This document shows, piece by piece, positions 57,580 to 64,000 of a stretch of DNA of 64,000 bases. Position numbers and translations under genes: made by a program. Source of the stretch: CAVTRI01 sp963737075 (GTDB taxonomy: Bacteria; Actinomycetota; Acidimicrobiia; Acidimicrobiales; Palsa-688); assembly GCA_963737075.1 (NCBI GenBank), contig CAVTRI010000001.1:372001-436000 (forward strand), in the 5' to 3' direction. Every line of letters starts with the position of its first letter. Within the stretch, counting starts at the first letter, position 1. The notes under the pieces were generated by a model. That model made no database searches and was not told where the DNA came from. It saw only the letters and a program-made list of their open reading frames with translations.

Positions 57580-59526
57580 ATGGCGACGTCCCGGATCGCC
57601 GAGCTCGTGGGGCCCGTCCTGGGAGACCGCTACCGCCTGATCCGCCCTCTCGGGGTCGGGGCATCAGCCCACGTGTATGTGGCTGAAGACGTGCGGTTGC
57701 GGCGCCGCGTGGCGGTCAAGCTTCTGCACCCCGCGCTGGCCGCCGATGAAGGCTTCCTGCGTCGCTTCCGGGCCGAGGCGCGAGTCGTCGCCGCCCTGCG
57801 CCACCCGCACATCCTGCAGGTGTACGACTGGGGCGAAGACGACAGAGCACCGTACCTGGTGATGGAGCTACTCGAGGGCGGAAGCCTTCGGGCGATGCTC
57901 GACGCCGGCCATCTCCTCAGCGTCGCCCAGGCCGTGCACGTCGGAGCTCAGGCCGCTCGGGCCCTCGAGTACGCGCATCGGCGAGGGCTCGTCCATCGGG
58001 ATGTGAAGCCGGCCAACCTGATCTTTGACAGCGAAGGACGGCTGGCCGTGGCGGATTTCGGTCTCGCCCGGGCCCTCGCAGAGGCCACGTGGACCGAGCC
58101 GGCGGGGGCCGTTGTCGGCACCGCCCGCTACGCGGCTCCGGAGCAGGCGAGGGGCGAGACGCTCGACGGGCGAGCCGACGTCTACGCCTTGGCGCTGGTG
58201 CTCGTGGAGGCGACGACCGGTGGGCTGCCGTTCGCGGCCGACACCACGATCGGCACGCTCATGGCGCGGGTTGCCCAGCCGCTAACGGTTCCGGCCACTC
58301 TCGGGCCGTTGAAAGCGGTGCTGGAGGCGGCGGGCACCATCGACCCCGGCGATCGCCTCGACGCTTCCGGACTGGCGTCGGCGTTGGACGAGATACGCGG
58401 GCGACTGGGGCCGCCGGCACCCTTGGTGCTGGTCGGGCCGGGGCAAGGCGCCGATGAGACCCGGGACCTCCGGGACCCGACCGAGCTCCCGTCGGGCTCC
58501 TCGCCGGCTGGCCCGGCACCCAGCTATCCGCCCCCCGCCCCGGCACCCAGCCGTCTCCCTTCCTGGCCGCCGGCGGCGTCCCCGGCAAATGCCTGGCCGG
58601 CGGCATCGAGGGAGCCGCCAGCGGGGCCGGGACGCCGCCGGCACCGCCGGACGCTCGTCGCCGTGCTTGTGGCTGCGCTCCTGTTGGCAGTTGCCGGCGC
58701 CGTGGTGGTGACCCGGTGGCCGAAGCCGTACCGGCTGGTGCCGTCGCTGCACGGCGACACCCTCGACGCCGCACGCACTGCGCTGCAACCGTCCCACCTC
58801 GGCCTGTCCGTTACTGGGCACGCGTACGACCCGACGATCGCGAAAGGGTCAGTGGTCTCACAGTCCCCGGCCGCCGGCAACGAACTCCGAGAAGGCGGTC
58901 ACGTCGCAGTCACCGTGTCCCTTGGACCGCAGCCGGTCAGGGTCCCCACCGATCTGGCCGGCAAGCCCGTCGACACGGCGACTTCGGTACTCACGACCCT
59001 CGGCTTGCGCGTCGGAGCGGTGACCTACGCCACCAGCATGACAGTGCCCCAAGGCGACGTGATCAGCACCCAGCCCGCCACCGGCACCCTCCTGCCCGGG
59101 CAAGCCGTCGCCCTCGTCGTCTCCAGCGGCAAGCCGACGGTCCCGGTGCCCTCGTTGGCCGGAACCGCTAGCGGTCAATCGTTCGTTGCCGCCCAGGCGG
59201 CGCTGCAGGCGGCGGGCCTGGGGGCCGTCGAGCAGGACACCTTCAGCGACACCGTGCCGAAGGGCCATGTCATCGGGACCAGCCCGGCGGCTGGGGTGGC
59301 GGTCACGGTTGGGGCCTCAGTCACCGTGCAGGTATCCAAGGGCCCCGACCTGGTGGCGGTCCCGGCGGTGCGGGGCGACTCAGTCACCGGGGCTACGTCG
59401 ATGCTCGAAAACGCCGGGTTCGCCGTCAGCGGAGTGACGGGCAATCCGACAGCGACCGTGACTGGCACCAGCCCTCCCGCGGGAACGCTTGTCCATCGCG
59501 GAGGGTCGGTCCAGCTCGTCACCTGA
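57580..59526 (+). CDS. pknB: PknB-type Ser/Thr kinase with four PASTA domains
   Basis: Transmembrane sensor kinase of cell-wall growth control. 648 residues from ATG 57580 (the frame is open upstream, through repeats). Kinase domain at residues about 15-275 with IRPLGVGASAHVYVAE, VAVKLL, VHRDVKPANLIF, VADFGLA and APEQARG, all catalytic residues intact. Pro-rich linker, membrane helix (RRTLVAVLVAALLLAVAGAVVV), then four extracellular PASTA repeats, e.g. VPSLAGTASGQSFVAAQAAL, which bind peptidoglycan or lipid II in known homologues. Unlike typical pknB, it is not next to division genes here. Confidence 0.95.
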   Translation: MATSRIAELVGPVLGDRYRLIRPLGVGASAHVYVAEDVRLRRRVAVKLLHPALAADEGFLRRFRAEARVVAALRHPHILQVYDWGEDDRAPYLVMELLEGGSLRAMLDAGHLLSVAQAVHVGAQAARALEYAHRRGLVHRDVKPANLIFDSEGRLAVADFGLARALAEATWTEPAGAVVGTARYAAPEQARGETLDGRADVYALALVLVEATTGGLPFAADTTIGTLMARVAQPLTVPATLGPLKAVLEAAGTIDPGDRLDASGLASALDEIRGRLGPPAPLVLVGPGQGADETRDLRDPTELPSGSSPAGPAPSYPPPAPAPSRLPSWPPAASPANAWPAASREPPAGPGRRRHRRTLVAVLVAALLLAVAGAVVVTRWPKPYRLVPSLHGDTLDAARTALQPSHLGLSVTGHAYDPTIAKGSVVSQSPAAGNELREGGHVAVTVSLGPQPVRVPTDLAGKPVDTATSVLTTLGLRVGAVTYATSMTVPQGDVISTQPATGTLLPGQAVALVVSSGKPTVPVPSLAGTASGQSFVAAQAALQAAGLGAVEQDTFSDTVPKGHVIGTSPAAGVAVTVGASVTVQVSKGPDLVAVPAVRGDSVTGATSMLENAGFAVSGVTGNPTATVTGTSPPAGTLVHRGGSVQLVT

Positions 59527-59648
59527 CGAGCGACTCGAGCGCCGTCGCCATACCGGGCTTCATTGCAGCACCGTGGGGGATGGCGCGCTGCCGCAGTTGT
59601 CCCAGCCGCTGCCCGGCCGCCGCCCCCCACCGTCCTGCGACGGCGCCG

Positions 59649-60065
59649 CTACTCGGTGATGGCGATCAGCCGGCGGGCGACCTCAGCGGCCGTGGGATCT
59701 ACGCCACCCATGGCACCCGACGTCTGCAGCGCCATCATCTTGGTGATGTCCCCGTCGATCCGGATCCGGCCGCTCATGAACGCGTTCATCGCTGCTGTGG
59801 CGTCACTGTCGACGAGGATGGCCCGGGCCGTGTCGTAACCGAGCGTCAGGCTCACGTCCGGTTTCTCCAGGTGACCCAGCTCCATCTCCAGCACACCGGT
59901 CGACGTGTCGATGTGCGCGTCCACCTGCCCGTCCCCGAACGGCACGTCCTTCACCACCATGTTCATCCGGACCTCCACCGGAATGGAGGGCGCCTTGCCC
60001 GCGAACTCGGCTCGGATCTCCCGCGCCGCCTTCATCCACTCGTCGCTCAGGAAGGGAAAGGGCAT
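59649..60065 (-). CDS. SCP2 sterol-binding domain protein
   Basis: 138 residues, a single SCP2-fold domain (VEVRMNMVVKDVPFG, ILVDSDATAAMNAFMSGRIRIDGDI read in parts, ending MMALQTSG). Such proteins bind hydrophobic ligands; the ligand is unknown. Convergent with the PASTA kinase gene and divergent from gatC with 35 bases between starts. Confidence 0.85.
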   Translation of the reverse strand: MPFPFLSDEWMKAAREIRAEFAGKAPSIPVEVRMNMVVKDVPFGDGQVDAHIDTSTGVLEMELGHLEKPDVSLTLGYDTARAILVDSDATAAMNAFMSGRIRIDGDITKMMALQTSGAMGGVDPTAAEVARRLIAITE

Positions 60066-60100
60066 AAACGGGACCGTAGCAAGCCGCGACCCCGCCTACC

Positions 60101-60412
60101 ATGGCCGCGATGGCCGCCCCGATCTCGACCGACGACGTCGCCCACGTCGCCCGCCTGGCTCGCCTCTCACTGGAGCCTGAGGAGCTCGAGCGTTTCACGG
60201 GACAGCTCGCCGCGGTGTTGGCCCACGCCGCCGACGTCGAGGCCCTCGACACCACGGGTGTGCCTCCGACTGCCCATCCGTTGCCGCTGGCCAATGTCCT
60301 TCGTGACGACTCGGTGATCCCGTGCCTGCCGCGCGACGTCGTGCTCTCCCAGGCTCCAGCCGTCGAGAACGGCCAGTTCCGGGTGCCGCGAATCCTGGGC
60401 GAAACGCCGTGA
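60101..60412 (+). CDS. gatC: Asp-tRNA(Asn)/Glu-tRNA(Gln) amidotransferase subunit C
   Basis: 103 residues. Helical N-terminus ([18 protein letters not shown]) and C-terminal segment [12 protein letters not shown] are typical GatC. Two nearby Met codons (60101, 60110) could start it. It wraps around GatA and stabilises the GatAB complex. Its stop overlaps the gatA start (GTGA). Confidence 0.95.
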   Translation: MAAMAAPISTDDVAHVARLARLSLEPEELERFTGQLAAVLAHAADVEALDTTGVPPTAHPLPLANVLRDDSVIPCLPRDVVLSQAPAVENGQFRVPRILGETP

Positions 60413-61866
60413 CGGCCGTGGAGATCGCGGCTGCTGTCCGCTCGGGCGAGCGGTCAGCAGCCGAGGTCGTCGGTGACCACTTGAGCCGCATCGCGGTCCG
60501 CGAGCCCGACATCCACGCCTTCAACCTGGTGACCGCCGACGACGCTCGAGCGCGCGCCGACGACATCGACCGGGCGGTCGCCGACGGCACGGACCCTGGC
60601 CCGCTGGCCGGCGTGCCGATCGCATTGAAGGACAACCTGTGTACACGGGGCGTGCCAACCACCTGTTCCTCTCGAATCCTCGAGGGATGGCGCCCTCCTT
60701 ACGACGCCACGGTCGTCTCTCGCCTGGCGGCTGCGGGAGCGGTTGTGGTTGGCAAGACCAACCTGGACGAGTTCGCCATGGGTTCGTCGACCGAGAACTC
60801 CGCGTTCGGCCCGACCCGCAACCCTCATGACATCAGCCGGGTGCCGGGCGGCTCCTCGGGAGGCAGCGCGGCGGCCGTCGCCGCCGGGTTCGCGGCACTG
60901 GCCCTGGGCTCCGACACCGGAGGTTCGATCCGTCAGCCGGCCGCCCTGTGCGGGGTGGTCGGCGCCAAGCCCACATACGGGGTCGTGTCCCGCTACGGCC
61001 TGGTGGCTTTCGCCAGCTCCCTCGACCAGATCGGCCCGTTCGCCGCCACGGTCGCCGACGCCGCCCTCCTCTTCGACGTCATTGCCGGGCCGGACCCGGC
61101 GGACTCCACGTCGCTGCGCCAGCCCGCGCCCTCGGCGAGCGCCGGACTGGGCCGGGGGGTGGACGGGCTGCGGGTCGGCGTGGTCCGCGAGCTCGCCACC
61201 GCTGAGGGCATGGCACCCGACGTCGTCGCCCGCACGCGCGACGCCGCAGACGCCCTCGTGGCCGCCGGGGCCAAGGTCGACGAGGTGAGCGTCCCCGCTG
61301 CCATCTACGGCCTGTCGGCGTACTACCTCATCGCCCCCGCCGAGGCCTCCTCCAACCTGGCCCGCTACGACGGCGTGCGATACGGACTTCGCCGGCCCGC
61401 GGCCGACATCACCACCATGTACACCGGGACCCGGACTGCGGGGTTCGGCGCAGAAGTCAAGCGACGGATCATGCTCGGCACTTACGCGCTCTCGGCTGGT
61501 TACTACGACGCGTATTATGGTAAGGCTCAACAAGTACGTACGTTGATCATCAGAGATTTTGAGGCCGCCTATCAGTCGTTTGATGCACTACTCGGTCCTA
61601 CCGCGCCGGGCACGGCTTTTCCCTTCGGCTCCAAGACCGCCGATCCACTTGCGATGTACCTCAACGATGTATGCACCATCCCTTCTAATCTCGCCGGACA
61701 TCCGGCAATGAGCGTGCCCTTCGGTACAGGTGACGACGGCCTTCCCGTCGGGGTGCAGGTGCTCGCCTCTGCCCTCGGCGAGACCGTGATGTTTCAAGTT
61801 GCTGAGGTCCTTGAAGGGGCTCAGCCGTGCCGGCGCCGGGAGCAGGACGACAGGGCCCTGCCATGA
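60409..61866 (+). CDS. gatA: Asp/Glu-tRNA amidotransferase subunit A
   Basis: Glutaminase/amidase that supplies ammonia for Glu-tRNA(Gln) or Asp-tRNA(Asn) transamidation. 485 residues from GTG 60409. The amidase signature is complete: [15 protein letters not shown] (catalytic Lys) and [14 protein letters not shown] (catalytic Ser pair). Bases about 61500-61760 are visibly less GC-rich with more A/T-ending codons than the rest, though the protein stays conserved. Overlaps gatB by 4 bases. Confidence 0.96.
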   Translation: MTAVEIAAAVRSGERSAAEVVGDHLSRIAVREPDIHAFNLVTADDARARADDIDRAVADGTDPGPLAGVPIALKDNLCTRGVPTTCSSRILEGWRPPYDATVVSRLAAAGAVVVGKTNLDEFAMGSSTENSAFGPTRNPHDISRVPGGSSGGSAAAVAAGFAALALGSDTGGSIRQPAALCGVVGAKPTYGVVSRYGLVAFASSLDQIGPFAATVADAALLFDVIAGPDPADSTSLRQPAPSASAGLGRGVDGLRVGVVRELATAEGMAPDVVARTRDAADALVAAGAKVDEVSVPAAIYGLSAYYLIAPAEASSNLARYDGVRYGLRRPAADITTMYTGTRTAGFGAEVKRRIMLGTYALSAGYYDAYYGKAQQVRTLIIRDFEAAYQSFDALLGPTAPGTAFPFGSKTADPLAMYLNDVCTIPSNLAGHPAMSVPFGTGDDGLPVGVQVLASALGETVMFQVAEVLEGAQPCRRREQDDRALP

Positions 61867-63284
61867 CGGAGACCTGGGAGACCGTCGTCGGCCTGGAAGT
61901 GCATACCGAGCTGCAGACTGAGACGAAGCTGTTTTGCGGGTGCCCCAACCGTTTCGGGCAGGAGCCCAACACCAACGTCTGCCCGGTGTGCCTCGGCCTG
62001 CCCGGCAGCCTGCCGGTGCTCAACAGCCAGGCGGTCGAGCTCGCGATGCGAATCGGTAGTGCGCTGCACTGCGTAATACAACCGTCGCTGTTCCATCGGA
62101 AGAACTACTTCTATCCCGACATGCCTAAAGATTATCAGATCAGCCAATATGACGTGCCGATCAATGTCCACGGATGGCTAGAATTGCCCGGAAGAAAACG
62201 AGTCGGAATCGTGCGCGCGCACATCGAGGAGGACACCGGCAAGACCACCCATGTCGGCGGCGAGGGTCGCATCCACGGCTCGGATTACTCGTTGGTGGAC
62301 TACAACCGCTCCGGAGTGCCCCTGGTCGAGATCGTGAGCGCCCCCGACCTTCGCGGTGCGGACGAAGCCCGGGCCTATGTCGACGAGCTGCGCGCCATCC
62401 TGGTGGCGGCCGGTGCGTCGGACGGCAAGATGGAAGAGGGTTCGTTGAGGGTCGACGCCAACGTGTCGGTGCGCCCCGCCGGTTCGTCATCCTTGGGCAC
62501 CCGGTGCGAGATCAAGAACCTCAATTCCCTGCGATCGCTCGGCCGGGCTATCGACTACGAGGCCCGCCGGCAGGTTGACGTGCTCAGCTCCGGCGCCGCG
62601 GTTGTCCAGGAGACGCGGGCCTGGGACGAGGGCGCCGGCCGCACGACAGGCATGCGTACGAAAGAGGAAGCGGAGGATTACCGGTACTTCCCCGAACCCG
62701 ATCTGGTTCCCGTCGACCCGGATCAAGGTTGGATCGAGCGGGTGGCCCAGGCGCTCCCGGCGCTCCCCGCCGAGCGCCGGGAGGCGGCGGCCGCAGCCAG
62801 CGGCCAGGCTCTCGACAGCGACGCCGTGGCGACGATCGTCCGTCTCGACCTGGACCCCCTCCTCGTCTCCGCCGTAGCCGCCGGCGCCGACGGCGGCCTG
62901 GCGCTCAAGCGGCTGGCCAACGAGGTGGCCTCCGACGTCATAAGTGCAGGCCGTCTCGACGCTTCCGCCTTCGCCCGCCTGGTCGGCATGGAGCACGACG
63001 GTGAGCTGACCAGCGCCCAAGCCCGCACCGTGCTCAAGGTGCTGCTCGAATCGGGCGGCGATCCCTCGGTCATCGCCGCCGACCTGGGCTTCGAGGCCAT
63101 GGCCGCCGACGCGCTCGCCGGGGTGGTCGAGGAGGTGATCGCCGCCAACCCGACAGAGTGGGGGCGCTACCGCGACGGCGAAGACAAGCTGGCTGGCTTT
63201 CTGATCGGCAAGATCAAAGCCGCGACCGGCGGCCAGGCCGACCTCAAGGCGGCCAGGACGCTGCTGCAGGAACGCCGCGGCTGA
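61863..63284 (+). CDS. gatB: Asp/Glu-tRNA amidotransferase subunit B
   Basis: Kinase/transamidase subunit that phosphorylates the mischarged tRNA's side chain. 473 residues from the ATG overlapping gatA (ATGA). [22 protein letters not shown] and [11 protein letters not shown] are hallmark motifs; the C-terminal GatB/Yqey helical domain is present. Another less GC-rich patch lies at about 62050-62215. Complete gatCAB suggests the indirect route to Gln-tRNA(Gln), Asn-tRNA(Asn) or both. Confidence 0.97.
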   Translation: MTETWETVVGLEVHTELQTETKLFCGCPNRFGQEPNTNVCPVCLGLPGSLPVLNSQAVELAMRIGSALHCVIQPSLFHRKNYFYPDMPKDYQISQYDVPINVHGWLELPGRKRVGIVRAHIEEDTGKTTHVGGEGRIHGSDYSLVDYNRSGVPLVEIVSAPDLRGADEARAYVDELRAILVAAGASDGKMEEGSLRVDANVSVRPAGSSSLGTRCEIKNLNSLRSLGRAIDYEARRQVDVLSSGAAVVQETRAWDEGAGRTTGMRTKEEAEDYRYFPEPDLVPVDPDQGWIERVAQALPALPAERREAAAAASGQALDSDAVATIVRLDLDPLLVSAVAAGADGGLALKRLANEVASDVISAGRLDASAFARLVGMEHDGELTSAQARTVLKVLLESGGDPSVIAADLGFEAMAADALAGVVEEVIAANPTEWGRYRDGEDKLAGFLIGKIKAATGGQADLKAARTLLQERRG

Positions 63285-63384
63285 GCGCCGGCAAACACAA
63301 GGGCCCCGACCAACCCCTGCCGGGCGAGGCGATAGCGGCCGCCAAGCCCCAACCAACCCCATCAGCGGTATGGTCGATCGCATC

Positions 63385-63807
63385 ATGGACATCCTCTACA
63401 CCGCTGAAGCGACATCCACCGGTGGCCGGGCGGGCCACGCAGAATCATCGGACGGCAGGCTCAAGCTGGAAATGTCGGTGCCGTCGGAGATGGGTGGTGA
63501 CGGGGGGCCAGGTACGAACCCGGAACAACTCTTCGCCGCCGGCTACGCCGCCTGCTTCCAAGGCGCGCTGGGCGTCGTCGCCCGCCGCGAGAAGGTGTCG
63601 ATCGAGGGTTCGACGATCACCGTCGACGTCGGCATCGGCCCTGACGGCAAGGGTGGTTTCGGACTGCAAGCCGGCATCGCTGGCCACATTCCCGGCCTGG
63701 ACGCCACCCGGACCCAGGATCTCCTGGACAAAGCGCATCAGGTGTGCCCTTACTCCAACGCCACCAGGGGCAACATCGAGGTGACGGTCCGAGCGGCCGA
63801 CGCCTGA
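63385..63807 (+). CDS. Organic hydroperoxide resistance protein (Ohr/OsmC family)
   Basis: Cys-based thiol peroxidase for organic hydroperoxides. 140 residues from the Met at 63385 (another Met is 5 codons upstream). Reactive Cys in LFAAGYAACFQGAL and the resolving Cys in AHQVCPYSNATRGN are conserved, and the latter motif is typical of Ohr rather than OsmC. Single gene. Confidence 0.93.
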   Translation: MDILYTAEATSTGGRAGHAESSDGRLKLEMSVPSEMGGDGGPGTNPEQLFAAGYAACFQGALGVVARREKVSIEGSTITVDVGIGPDGKGGFGLQAGIAGHIPGLDATRTQDLLDKAHQVCPYSNATRGNIEVTVRAADA

Positions 63808-63859
63808 AGCGCCACCATCCGGGCCGCATGCGCGACAATCTGCACTGTCATTCTCGTAA

Positions 63860-64000
<141 letters not shown>

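Overview
The window is high-GC (roughly 70 %) bacterial chromosome, almost fully coding. GTG starts and 4-nt stop/start overlaps are frequent. The order rho-rpmE-prfA-prmC-tsaC/sua5-glyA-wecA next to the ATP synthase genes, a GlgE-type alpha-glucan pathway, PASTA kinases and many zinc-ribbon proteins point to an actinobacterium. The divergent protein sequences suggest a lineage outside the model orders, perhaps class Acidimicrobiia; this is inference from gene content, not a phylogeny. No rRNA, tRNA, CRISPR array, insertion sequence or prophage was recognised.

Layout. (1) 1-9309: the end of rho (cut by the left edge), rpmE, an unknown gene that opens with a 27-bp tandem repeat, a convergent methyltransferase, a nucleotidyltransferase, then prfA, prmC, tsaC, glyA and a WecA-like transferase. 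(2) 9471-17107, minus strand: a complete F1Fo ATP synthase operon (atpZ-like, atpI-like, atpB, E, F, H, A, G, D, C), inverted relative to its usual actinobacterial orientation. Its delta subunit has a duplicated N-terminal domain. atpA carries one apparent extra base. (3) 17129-19071: a 2H-phosphoesterase/GNAT fusion convergent with glpX. (4) 19159-33824: a surface-associated cluster of FN3 protein, MoxR ATPase, DUF58 protein, a transglutaminase-like protein lacking its Cys and His, and a Ser/Thr kinase with an altered catalytic loop. A GT-C glycosyltransferase, an FAD oxidoreductase, a zinc-ribbon/DUF2007-like protein and a hydrolase follow. (5) 33853-36170: an M20 peptidase divergent from MeaB GTPase. 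(6) 36351-46248: glgP divergent from glgE-treS-mak-glgB, a complete trehalose/maltose-1-phosphate to glycogen route. (7) 46283-53011: an L,D-transpeptidase, GalT, cysteine desulfurase (apparent frameshift), mnmA and ligA. (8) 53108-59526: SRPBCC-VOC/ArsR pair, small unknown genes, a repeat-rich 358-bp intergenic stretch, a zinc-ribbon beta-propeller-like membrane protein, dienelactone hydrolase and a PASTA kinase. (9) 59649-64000: SCP2 protein, gatCAB, an Ohr/OsmC protein and the start of a flavin monooxygenase cut by the right edge.

How the parts fit: translation (rpmE, prfA, prmC, tsaC, mnmA, gatCAB), energy (atp), one-carbon metabolism (glyA), carbon storage (glg/tre) and cell envelope (wecA, L,D-transpeptidase, GT-C, FN3 cluster, kinases). 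Three likely single-base indels (atpA, cysteine desulfurase, wecA start) lie in conserved genes, so the assembly may contain residual indel errors. Short tandem duplications recur in or near intergenic gaps. The most system-like locus is the FN3-MoxR-DUF58-pseudo-transglutaminase-kinase cluster.
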